Origin: Manis javanica
Taxonomy: Eukaryota > Chordata > Mammalia > Pholidota > Manidae
Reading direction: 5' to 3'
DNA length: 64,000 nucleotides
NCBI RefSeq assembly: GCF_040802235.1
Contig: NC_133172.1
Coordinates: forward strand, 63,619,613-63,683,612
Part shown: one piece after another, positions 51,801 through 62,978 of the stretch
Layout of the letters: the number at the start of each line of letters is the position of its first letter
How positions within the stretch are numbered: position 1 is the first letter of the stretch
Made by a program: the position numbers and the translations under genes
Notes under the pieces: model-generated
Seen by the model: only the letters and a program-made list of their open reading frames with translations
Databases searched by the model: none
Told to the model about the DNA's origin: nothing

Positions 51801-52829
51801 ACAGCCTCTGCTGTGGCATACCCTCCGGGAACCCACACTCCAGAAGATCACCTCGAGAGCCGGCAGGAAACAGGCGTGCCGTTTTCCCAGCTCAGACAGA
51901 GCAGCAACACAATTACTCACCACCATGCACTCGTCACGGCCTGTCTTCCCACGCGCAGCGTCCAACCTGACGGCATAGCTGGGACCCCCTTGAGGAGCAA
52001 AGACCTCCCTTTCTCATTAAGTGCTGGATGGTGGGAGCCACCGTGTCCGCTGGCCCCCAGGCTGCCGCCTCCCTGCAAACCCACCCTCGCCCGAGCACAG
52101 AGATGGCGCCTACGTCAGGACTGGCCCTCAGCACCCCGGGCTTCTGAGGAGATTCTGGGCTGCTTGGGCCTTCCAGGGGCCACCCCTGGGGCCAGGGCCA
52201 CCTTTCCAAATGTAGGGGTCCACGCTGGACATGGTGCACACGTCTCCCCAGCTCTGGGCCCGGGACACAGTGTTGGGGTGCTGACTCAAGGCCCCCGCCC
52301 TGTGACTCAGCTAGCCAAGCTCCCAAACCTTTCAGCCTGTCCAGCCTGGTCACAGGAGAACAGGGCCCCTTCCCCAGGACCTCAGGAGGAATGCCACCTG
52401 GCCACCCCCTGCTGGCAGGTGCGGGTGGGCCCTGACTTCCCCTCAGCTGAGGGAGCTAGGTGGACAGAATAGGGAGGCCACGTAGGAGGGAGGGTGGCCC
52501 TCACTGTGTCCATTTCAGTCCCTGCGCTACCGGCCCCCGGTGCCTGTTTCCCCTTCAGTGAAATGGGACAACAGGGCCCTTGACCCACGAGCATCCTGCT
52601 CCCCGGGGATGCCAGCCCCTGCACGGTGCCTGCCCTGAAGGCGTGCCACGAAGGTGTGACTGCGCAAGCACAGCTAGAGGAAGGCCGGCGACAGGTCCTC
52701 AGAGCGCTGTCCGTGGACAGCCTGGTTTGTGTCTCCTTATGGGCGAGGCTGCTGAGTTCTGGGTCAGGCCTGCAGATAAGCATGCCCCGTTCCCCAGAAG
52801 CAGGCTGGCTGGGGGCCTTACGACGGGCC

Positions 52830-53235
52830 GGCTGGCTGCGGTGGCTCATTTTATCTGTGGGTACTGCTGGATGGGATTAACATTCGAATCAGGAAATGGG
52901 TAAAGCGCAAGACCCTCCGTAACGTGAGTGGGCCACAGCCAATCAGATGGAGGACCCGGGGAAGCAGGGCTTCTCCAGCCTGCTGCCCTGTGGAATTTGG
53001 ACTCAACATTGCAACATCATCTCCTGCCCGAATTCCCGGCCTGCTGGGCCTCCCTACAAATTTCAGACTTGCCAGCCCCACAGCTGGGTGAGCCTATTCC
53101 TTAAACCAAATATTCTCCCTCCCTCACAGGTCTGGGTGCCCGTATAAATACGTGTGTCTGTATACACCTTACAGAAGGTACATCTGTCCACCTACACTCC
53201 ACAGCTGTGTCTCTGGAGAGCCCTGACTGACCCGC
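52830..53235 (+). mobile_element. Old interspersed repeat, family unassigned (LTR- or LINE-end-like)
   Basis: Contains 'gggattaacattcgaatcaggaaatgggtaaagcg', 'gtgagtgggccacagccaatcag', 'gtggaatttggactcaacattgc', 'acttgccagccccacagctgggtgagcctattccttaa' and ends with 'gtgtctctggagagccctgact'. This order recurs in many mammalian interspersed copies, but the family name could not be fixed by eye. No coding capacity. Confidence 0.5.
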
Positions 53236-55404
53236 CCAGTTTCCAGGTTCTGCACCGGCCTGCCTGCTTCCAAGGTCTGGGTCCAGACGGCTGCTCTTGA
53301 CAGCTGTGCAGCTGCAGGGCTGGGGCAGGCAGGGTGCTGGGGGCCCCACACATTTTCTGGAAATTCAACAACTTTGTGAAGTGACCAGGGGAAAAATCAA
53401 CACTGGCAGCTCATAACAACCGCCTGGCCCCACCCCCGGAAACCAGCCACTGGAACACAAACCCAGCACGCTGCTCTGGGCATCCACACGCAGGGGGTGA
53501 CCGCACAGTCCTGGCCACGTAGCTGTGGCCTCGCCAGGCTTGACCCCTGGGCTCCAACCGGCCCAGAGTAGGCAGTATTTTCTCCTCTGCGTGGAATGTT
53601 GCTGCCCGGCTCATGTGACACTCACCACCCTTCATTTCCAAAAGGTGTTTAGATGCAGAAAAGCACAGAAAGCGATAATAGTTCGTTCCCTCGGGTATCG
53701 TCTCTCCAGCCAGGGTGTATTGCAGTGTCTTAAACTTCACTGGCTGAGCTGAACTGCCCTCTGCTTATCTCCCCACAATTCCTCTTCCCTCCTCTAGAAA
53801 AAAACACTCAAGAATTTCAGGACATCCTTCCAGGAAATAGTCACTTCTGCGTTCTGGAATTCCATCCTGGGCACTCTGGGGCATTCCAGGCTGGTGGCTG
53901 TGGACTGCCTGGAGCCGGAGGAACCAAAGTGACTTCCAAGCACACTGGCCTTCCCAGGCCAGGTCCTGTGCCCACCTCGGAGCTCCACAGGCCCAGGAGC
54001 CCACGAGCCCATCTTGGCCACTCCCAGTTCCCAAGAGACCAGAACACAGAGGGCCCGGCTGCTTCACTGAGGTGGACCTGCCGGAGGCACAAGCCTGGAG
54101 TCTGGGAAGAGGGTGGAAGGCGGCAGGCCCTGACCCTCAGCAGACGCAGGCCTGGGGCTTTCTCCCTCCATGGACACTGAGGCATGAAGCCTGAGCCCGC
54201 TGCCAACTGGCTGAGCAGGGAGGGGTCAGTGTTGCTGGAAATCCCTGCTCTCCACCCACCCACCTACCCACCATCTCTCTCAGGTGCCTGCGGAGGGCAG
54301 AGCCACCAACCCCTCAGCCACGGCTCCAGGGCCTTCACTTGGACAGCAAGCCACGGTGAAGTGGGGGGTCCCACGGCTGTCTGCCCACAGAGGAGGGGAG
54401 GTCCCTGCAGGTCATAAGCCAAAGCCTCTGGTCAGTGAGTGACAGAGCTGGCTTTAATCGCGGGCAGCAGCCCCTCAGGACTCTGAGCAGGGAGGGGGGC
54501 CCAGGGCACTGCAGCTCAGTCCCCAGCTCCTCTCTGTACTCGGGTCCCCCGCAGGACAAGGCCCACACTCCCTCACATGTCCCAACTTTCCCATGCATGC
54601 CTAAGGCTCTGTGACTGCTGGACCCCTTCCTAAAGCGTCTCTGTGCCCCGCCCAGCTCTCCCCACCCCAAGTCAATGGGCCCCCAGCCCAGGCTTGCAGA
54701 GTGGACCTCGAGCCGCTGCAGTTCTGCAGAGGCACAGCCCGTAGCCCAGGGTCCGCCCAGCCTAGCGGACTCCCAGAGGGCGCCATGCAACCCCTTCCCC
54801 ATGCTGTGCTCTTGGACCCCCACGGGAGGAGTCCCCAGTGCTAGGGTGCCGGCTCTGGCAGGGAACCAGCTCCCCGGAGGGGCGCAGACGCAACCAAGCA
54901 GCCACTTAGGAGCAGAGAGCCTTCCCTGCACCCTGGGGGAGGCGGCGGCCGGGGACAGGGCGGTCCTGGCTAAAGCTATACATTCAGTTCCTGGAAAAAG
55001 AGGCATAAGAGCGGGGACAACATTACAGGCTCGCCACCACATCCTGTTTTTATGGAAAACTAATCTAATTCCTAACAGCGAAGCGAGCAGTACATGTCTG
55101 CAGGGGTCCCGAGAGGCCGAGGAAGGGGTCCCCACAAGGCGAGGCCTCCCTGGCCCTAAGTGGCAGAGCCTGTGCCCTGCCAGCGCCACTCCCGGCGCAG
55201 AGCTGCCCCCCGGCACCGGCCCTCAACCCCCCGTCTCCGGGGACCCCTCCAGGCGGTGAGAGCGGCCAGCCTCATTCGCCCACCATGTGAGCTGGACCCT
55301 GCTCCCAGAAGGCCGTGCCAACTTGCTGGAGGGCACCTGTCACCCAGAATGAGCGACTCAGAAAGCGCCAGGGATGCCAGAAGTTTTGAGGACCTACTGC
55401 TGGC

Positions 55405-55545
55405 TCCTGGCCCTGCGGCCACATGACTTGGCTTTGGAATCAGACTGCCTGGGCTGGAGGCCTGGCTCCACTTCTACAGGCTGCGTGGCCCCTCTGAGCC
55501 TCAGTCTCCTCACCTGTAAAATGGGGACACCAACCCCAAGTGCCA
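55405..55545 (+). mobile_element. MIR SINE, best preserved copy in the window
   Basis: 'gacttggctttggaatcagactgcctgggctggaggcctggctccacttctacaggctgcgtgg' followed by 'gcctcagtctcctcacctgtaaaatggggac' covers most of the MIR body in correct order. Confidence 0.8.
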
Positions 55546-56859
55546 CAGAGGCTGCCGAGCGGGACGCCCCAGGGGAGCTGCTGGCGGGTCAGCACAGGCC
55601 CTGACCGCGTGGTCCTGGTGCCGGCACTGCCTCCTTTATTAACCCCAGCACTTGCTCACGCCCACCTGGGGCTGCACTCCTGCACTTCTGATAGCCAAAG
55701 GCTCCTCTGGGAGGCACTGGCCAGGGTGTCTCTCCCAAGAGGACAGTTCCTCGAGGCCAGGGACACGCCCCCACAGACACCCTCATGCTGGGGTCCCTTC
55801 CCACCCCCCTGCCGGCCAGAGGCACACATCCCTGAAGCCGGGGCCTGGCCGGACCCTGTGGGAGCCCGACTACAGGCTCTGGGTAACCCGACACATTCCC
55901 GCGGGAGCATGCCCAGGCCTCCGTGCAGACGCCAGCCTGATGTGGCTGGTGACACAGCCCCATGGCCGACTTCTGGTTCATCCTCCCCAGCTGGGCACTT
56001 GCTTATCCTCAAGCTGATTCTGTGGCTCCTGCCCAGGCCCTGTTGGGATCCTAGGGGCTCGGTGGCCATGTGCTAGGCACTCGGGGCCCCACTGTGTTGA
56101 TCCTTCCGGCAGCCCTGTGCTGAGAGCAGGCAGTTGTCCCAGGAGGCTGAGCCCTGTACCCTGGGGCTTCCTGGCCAAGGCTGGTGACAGGGCAGGAGGT
56201 GGCAAGCGGTCCATATGCCCCTCCTCAGGAAGGCACCCGAAAACATTCCCCCCACTGCTGACACGCTGAGCCAGGACAGACGGGGTGGGCGCCCACCACA
56301 TCAGGGCTCCATGCCATGCGCAAGGGCATGTGGCCGCTGGGGCCACTCCCTTCCTCCGGGACCCTGCCAGCAGCCCACCAAGTTGGCCAGACGGTGCCTC
56401 CGCTGCTGTCCTAGCCCTAGACCCGGCTGAATGGGGTGAAGTGCCATCCTCAGTCCCCAGCCCCACCAGGCCCGGCCTCTGCACCTGGTCCCTCACCAGG
56501 AGGCCCCTTCAGGCCTGGGGGCTTTGGTGAAGAGATCCTTAATTAAAGTGCCCAGCGGTGGTGGGCACCGCACCCTGACAGCTTCAGGATGATGGGCAGC
56601 CCTGTGCTCCAAGAGGCGGTGTTTAAGAGGCCAGTCGTCACACCTAAAGCTAGATCACGGGGTGGGGGGGTGGGGGGGCGGCCCCATCTCCACCTGCATG
56701 CAGGGCAACCCCTTGAGGTGCTTCCACCCACGGCACCTGGTGGGTCACCCCAAGGGCCACACAGCCAAGCAGGGCAGGCCCCGCTCCTACAGCACAGAGG
56801 GTCCCCAGGGGAAGGGGAGCCAGTGCTGGGCGCCCAGCTCCAGCGGTCCTGCCCCCAGC

Positions 56860-56985
56860 AGTCCCATTCCAGGAGGTGAAGAGTTCCAGGCTCAGAGAGG
56901 CTGAGCAATTTGCCCCAAGGCGCCCAGCAGCACAGCCAGGGCTTGGAGCCGCATCTGACAGGATTGTCTGGAAGGAGGAAGCAAG
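56860..56985 (-). mobile_element. MIR remnant (reverse orientation)
   Basis: 'ggctcagagaggctgagcaatttgccccaaggcgcccagcagcacagccagggcttggagcc' is the complement side of the MIR body (gaggctcagagaggttaagtaacttgcccaaggtcacacagc... agccaggattcgaac). Confidence 0.6.
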
Positions 56986-57783
56986 CAGCAGACCCCCGCT
57001 GAGGACAGCTGGGTGAGGAGACCAGTCCCAGTTCACCAGCAGCCGTGGACAAGTGGAGCCGAGCCCCAGGGCCTGCGCTCACACACAAAGTCTCACCCAA
57101 GGGTCTGGCGGCCTGTACGGAGCAGCACAGGGCTCCAGATGCTTGTTCCAGGGACCCCACGCCATTGCTGACCCTTGAGAGCTCCTGCCCACATCCCTCA
57201 GTCACCTGGTACAAAGGTCTGAAGCTCCTCCGGCCAGATGCACCTGCCTTGCCCTTTGGCAGCACTGCCCTCCCCCACAGGGCCCACCTCATCCCCAAAG
57301 CCTCGGCCTGCGGGCCTCCTGAGGACGCCCACAAGGCGTCAGCCCCTTGGAGACCTGCTGTGTCTCCCTGGCTCTGGAATGTACTACAGCCTGCTCAGCC
57401 CAGGGTCTTCCGGAGGGAGCCCCCTCTGGGGGCAGCAATGACTCCTCTAACTGCCTTGTGCCCTTGGGGTCGGGGGCCTCCTCCCTGCTAGGTCCCCAGA
57501 TCCACAGCAGGCTTCCAGGGCAGCATCCCCCACCCTGGCCCTGGTGAGGAACTTGGCTTCCAGCCCTTCACCCCTTCCTCTTGCCAGGAAACTGAGAGGA
57601 GGTGGGGCAGGAGCCCCCCAGTTTAAGATGAGAGGGACACCCTCAAACAGGGCACTGTGGGATGGGAGGCTTGCCCACCCAGTTTGGGGGCTGGGGGGAG
57701 AGATGAGGGGGCAGGGAGGGGCCTGACACACTGTGAGCAGGGCAGGGACTCTCCATGTGGGGCCAAGAGCCAGGCCTCACTCT

Positions 57784-58805
57784 GGAAGAATGGAGGAAAG
57801 TCACCCCCACCCCCCAAAGCTGGAGCGTCTCCACCTGCACACCAGGGGTCGAAGGCCACTCCGGAGGTTCCCCAGAGTGTGATAGGGCTGGGCCTGATGG
57901 ACGGCCAGATGCTGGCAGGTGGGTGCCACCTTTTGCTGGGCCTGGCTACTGTGCGCCCAGCATCCCTCTGGCTTCCATGGGCAAAGGACAGAGGGACACT
58001 GGACCCCAAGCTCACTACCCACCCTCCAGGGCCTCAACCCCGCATGGAGCTACCTCCGGGCCAGACAATGCTCTGACGTTCTGCCTCTGTGCTGGCTAGT
58101 ATCACTCTCATGATGTCATGTTACCTGTCCATTTGCCAGAATGAGGAAACTGCGGCAGGAAGGGTCCCTGACAAGGACGCAGAGCAAACGAGCACAGGTA
58201 CCAGCTCCCAGGGCAGTAAGGCTGCCCCACGGGGGCCCCCACAGGCGCCACCCTGGGCTAGCACAGGGCCTCTGTCCCTGATCACCCACATCCCCACAAG
58301 TCCCTTGGTACCACCAGCCCCCGCTTCTGACCTTCGGAGATTAGGGCCCTTTGTGGCCACGTCTCCCAGGCCAGGAAGGTCTGCGCTCTCTGATAAGGGC
58401 TGGGATGCACTCCTGCAGCGGGATAGGATGGTCACCAGGCAGGGCTCAGAGCCGGCAGGGTGGGCGTGCCCTCCAAGACCCTGAGCATCAGGGAACCCAG
58501 CCTCCAGCAGTAGCATGGGACACTGCACGGCCTCTGCCAACGCCCACTTCCCTGGCCACATAAGAGCAGCAGCAAGGGAAGGAGCGGGCAGGGAAGACGG
58601 ACCCACTCCCCCACCTGGCCTGTGGGGGCAAGCAGCACCTGCCCACAGGGCATGAGGAAACAGGCCCAGCTGGGCCGAGGATGGAGAGGAAGCAGGCAGT
58701 TAGCACGGCCGAGCGAGGTGCCATCTGGACACAACAAGGCCCACGGCCTAGGCGGTGCTCACTGGGGTGCTCATTGGGGAAGAATGGAGGAAAGTCACCC
58801 CCACC
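57784..58805. repeat. Pair of direct repeats, 28 nt identical, 994 bp apart
   Basis: The same 28 bases (GGAAGAATGGAGGAAAGTCA, then CCCCCACC) occur at 57784-57811 and 58778-58805, with weaker similarity for another 15-20 bases to the right. The match is too long for chance in 21 kb. It could be a local duplication or two ends of one old element. Confidence 0.7.
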
Positions 58806-59399
58806 TCCCGAAGCTGTGGCGAGAGCGAGGTCCACACAGGGCTCCCCAGAGGTCCAACACAGAGGGCCAGGCTGTGCCCATGTCAGCAAGTGTGGGCTTG
58901 GCAGTCCAGCTCCAGGGAGTTTGCCTGGGGAGGGGCAGGTGGCACACAAGATGCTCATGTGTCCTTGGGAGCAACAGGGGACAGGACGTCGGGATACCCA
59001 GACCATCACTTGCCACAGCTGAATGGCGCCCAGTTCACCAGCAGGCAGCCCAGCAGAGGCCACACAGCAGTCCCAGCCATGCAGGCACTCAGAACAGGAG
59101 CAGGCAGGCGGCAGTCCTGGGGGGACCAGAGAGGGGCAGGGGGCAATCAGGAGACCCCTCTCAGGAAGCACTGAGGCTGCCACACACCAGGCTGCCACGC
59201 TGCCAGGCCACGGCTGCTGCACCACGGAGTGCCCTCAAGCTGACGCCAGCAGGGGAACGATCAGAACCAGTGAGCAGCTGGGACAGAGCTGGCATCTGGG
59301 GTCCACGGGGAATCTCCACCAGCCGCAAGTCAAGACAACCCAACTTTTAGAAGTGAGTGGAGACCTTTGAGACCCATCACAGAAGACGTCAGAGGTCAC

Positions 59400-59920
59400 C
59401 AGCAGCGGCGGCAGTGCTGCGGATCACGGTGCAGAAGACACGTGTCAGGCCAGAACCGGCCGAACCTGGCCCTGCGCCCAGCCCTGCCCGCCAGCCAGAG
59501 GCAGAACCTCGCGCCGCAGCCCCGCCCCCTGGGCCCGCAGCCCCGCCCCCTGGGCCCGCAGCAACGCGCGTGCGTAGGCGTGAATGCAATCGAAGTGTGT
59601 GCCCGCCGAGAAGGGAGGAACTAGCAGCCTCACCGAACCAACAGAACAGACGGACCATGTGTCAGGGGCACACGGACGGCCCAGAACCGGCACTGGAGGG
59701 CCGGCGCTGCGCGGGGACCGCGATCTCCCTGCCAGCCTGCCGGGGGCCTGTCCCCACACGGAGGCCCCGCAGGAGGGGCGACATACGCGCGGCACAAAGC
59801 CCGGTGCCCGCATGCCCCCACGGGTGCTCGTCCTGACGGCCACCCCGTCCCAGGCCACCCACGGGCGGGAAAGAAGGGACTGGGCAGACAGCTGAGTCAG
59901 GGCGGCCGCCGCGGGCTTCC
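59400..59920. promoter_or_regulatory. CpG-rich block in PIEZO1 intron 1, candidate regulatory element
   Basis: CpG is clearly denser here than in the surrounding intron. It contains two perfect 21-bp tandem copies (59516-59557), each with a CCCCGCCCC GC box, and a TGAGTCA AP-1-type site at 59893-59899. A TTTTAAAA stretch follows at 59927-59934. An intronic promoter or enhancer is possible; no exon with a start was recognised next to it. Confidence 0.35.
59516..59557. repeat. Two tandem 21-bp GC-box units
   Basis: Unit GCAGCCCCGCCCCCTGGGCCC (one base over 20, given as GCAGCCCCGCC / CCCTGGGCCC) repeated exactly at 59516-59536 and 59537-59557, followed by a partial third start (GCAGC). Each unit has an Sp1-type GC box. 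Identity of the copies points to recent or maintained duplication. Confidence 0.8.
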
Positions 59921-62009
59921 TCCCCCTTTTAAAACCTCCCTTTAACGTTCTGTAAGTATATGTCGGTGTAAGTGGCACTTTAACAGTAAACAGGAATCCA
60001 GTAAAGGGAGGGAGTGACTGAGGGGCGGCTCTCCCCCAGAGGGTCACCTGTCCGGACGCAGCTCTCCCCTTCGGTGGCCCCTGCAGGCCCCAGGACTCTG
60101 TTTCCATAGCACTTTTGTTCTGTCTTCCCACAGAGGATCCCCGGGAAGGGTGCCTGAAGGCAGGGGCCTCAGGAGAGCAGGGAGAGGCAGGCCTAACACA
60201 CCTGGGCCCCGCAGGCCACAGCCTTGCCAGCCACAGCCCCTGCGAGGGGCAGCTCCTCCCCACCGCCCCTGCCTGCCCCCCGACAGTGGCCGCCGGCGCT
60301 TGGGCCCATTGCAGCCACCCATTTGCTGGCAAAGAAAACCGCAGGAGGCGACTGAAGAGGCCAGGCCCTCTTTAGCCTGTGCTGGGATGGAGAAGTGGCC
60401 CAGCTATATATACTCATGGAGAAAAACAGCAGGCAGATTGCAGCCTGGAAAACAGCCGGCCGTTAAGAGGAAACCTAGCAATTAAGTTTTTAAAACACAC
60501 CAGAAAATTGACCCACCCACTCAGCAAGGCCCCCAGAGGCCTGCAGGGATGTGGGTGGCCTGAGGGTGCCCTAGGGTCACTGGGGGCTGGTCTGGGCACA
60601 GAGCACTGCCCCTCAAGCTCCGGGCAGCTCTCCCAGCGCCCGCCAAATACAGGCCGCAGCCTTGCTGCTCATTTGCAGAACGGGGGCTCCTGACCCCCAC
60701 CTGCCCCCAGAGGCATTGCACACGGGCAGTGCTGTCTGCAGTCCAAAGACTTGGAGTGACAAGACCGCCCGAGTGGGCACATGGAGACCGAGGACGCCGG
60801 CCAGAAGGCACGGAGGGGCTGTGGCGGCACACACAGCAGATACTTCTGCTTCGGCCAGAGCAGCGGCTGGGAAACGCCACCCTCTCCCACAAACCAGGCC
60901 TCCTCATGAGCACAGGGGACCTGCAGGCTTCAGGGCTTCAGAGGAAACATAATCTTAACCGACTGAACTCCCAAGTCTTATCAAAGGCATTCATTTTACT
61001 TGTGTAATTAAAGCAAAATAAAAATTCAAAGCAGGTCAGCGGCATCAAGCCTCAGGTCCTTCTAGCTCCGCCACCGCCCCCCCCCCCACCAGGCCACCAC
61101 CATGGGACTGAAGCCTAGAAGGAAATGCAGCACTCCCCCCAGCACCCCTATCCACTAGGGCCCCCACCCAGCCCCTTCGAGGGGCAGAGGGCCCCACCCT
61201 GGGAGCTGTGGCTCTATGGCTGCCTTCTTTGCCCCCTCCCCAGCCTGGCCACCACCGTCTCTCCCTCCAGCAGACGGGGCCCCGCCTGGCACTCGCCCAC
61301 CTGCCCAGCCTCGCCTTGTGTGTGGCATCAGTTGGGGACCCCTTTCTGTATGGCACTATTTGTGGCACTGTTTCTTTCCCATCTGTGCTCAGTAGCACAG
61401 TGCTGCAATGAATACACACAGCAAGGGTCTTACAGAACCCAAACCCTGGGGGCTGGGGGGACTCAGTTGTCTCTTTACAGCTGTGAAAGCCTCAGCCTGG
61501 TTATGAAGGCAGAAGGATGGGCCCCAGCCACCCCACCCCTGGCCCTGGACCAGAACCTAGGCCCCTGGCTCCTGCGCAGAGCAGTCCCGCGAGGCCTGGA
61601 CCAGAGACTGCTCGAATGAGTTTGGGAGAAGGGAAAAGTTCCCACGGGAGCATACAGGAGCCGGGCTGCGCACGCGTGGTGTGTGGTGGACGGGTGGTGG
61701 GGGCCAGGCTGCTGGCACCCTTGGCCCTGGGCTCCTCTCCCGGTTCCTGGGAACTGCCTGCGGCTGGCTGGGCAGCCCTGTGTGCACAGGGCCCCAGTGT
61801 CAGGCGGCCCCTTCCACACGGCTCCCTGGAGGCCCGACCCGGCCAGCCAGCCACTGGCTGCCAGCGCCTAGGCCAGCCGGTTGGCACATCTGGGCAGGCA
61901 CTCTAGGGCTGCCCGCCCACCAGGATTCCGCGTGGGAGGGCTGCCCCACCCCACCCCCATCTGGAGCTGTAGAAACCAAGAGATCAGAGACCTGGGAGCG
62001 GCCTGCAAG

Positions 62010-62060
62010 CTTTTATTGCCTCATTTACAGGTGAAGAAACTGAGACCAGAGAGAGAGAGG
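62010..62060 (-). mobile_element. MIR/L2-type remnant
   Basis: 'tattgcctcatttacaggtgaagaaactgagaccagagagag' matches the reverse MIR/L2 core (ttatccccattttacagatgaggaaactgaggctcagagag). Short. Confidence 0.45.
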
Positions 62061-62964
62061 TGAGGGCGCAGCACATTCAGAGCAGGGCAGCGGCAGCCAT
62101 CCACAGACCCTCCTGAAAGGCTGGCCAGGCCCCAGCTCATCCTCCCGCAGCTAACGTCCTGCCAGCAGAACGAACAGGCTCACCTGCCCTGGGAGGGAGG
62201 GCCGGGAGCTCACCCTCAGCTTCACCCCGACACAGCTGTGACGACTCACCCCAGCCAGCAGGTTCCTCACCCAGGAAACAGGCTGAACTTGGAGCAGTTC
62301 AGAGGTCAAGAGTGGCCCAGAGGTAAGGCTAGGGGCAGGTGGTCCTGCCGGCCCCTCACCTCTCCAGGACAGCCCCGGGCTGAGGGGCAGGGCTGAGGGC
62401 CACCCTGTTCCCTGGAGGAAGTCCGGGACAGCTGCTGGAGGGTCTGGTGCCCGGCCGGCCAGTGCTGCCCAGTGACCTGCAACCGTGAGGCTTCAAGACT
62501 TTACCACAAAGAAGTGAAAGACTGCTTTGGGAGCAGGAAGAAAAAATCTACATAAAATAGAATCCACGTGAAAATGTCTATATATTTCCAAAACAGGTAA
62601 CAAAGAAAAGGCCAACCAACATTTGGCTGAGTTCTAATGAACAGGGGCCTTCTCCAGAGCGGTCAGGAGAGGCTTCCTGCAGCAGGAGGCTCACAGTAGC
62701 TGCACCCAGAGCTGATGGCCCATCAAGTGGAGGAAAGGCCACCCTTCTTCCTCTCCATCTCTGAGCACTGAAAGCAAATTTAGTGCCCTGTCAGAAGGGG
62801 AGGCACCGCCCAGGAAGCAGCCCTGGGGCCAGGACCCGGGGGCACTGCTCCCACCCCAGCCACGAACTTCCTCTGCAGGGCCCGTCCTGGCTGCCAGTGG
62901 GATGAGCGCCTTGGGGTGAACACAGGCACCCCGTCCTCAGTCCCTGGGCAGACCCAGCCCCGCT

Positions 62965-62978
62965 CACACACACACACA
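62965..62978. repeat. (CA)7 microsatellite
   Basis: Seven uninterrupted CA units in PIEZO1 intron 1. Likely length-variable between individuals. Confidence 0.8.

Noticed and set aside
54335-55216. Minus-strand open frame of 293 codons in PIEZO1 intron 1
   Set aside because: No domain, no sensible splice context and composition typical of GC-rich noncoding DNA; the plus strand is also open over much of it.
49790-58396. Several GATA-type motifs (49790, 52771, 53763, 55993, 58391) as an erythroid enhancer cluster
   Set aside because: PIEZO1 does have erythroid regulatory elements in human, but the motif count here is no more than expected by chance and the sites are kilobases apart.
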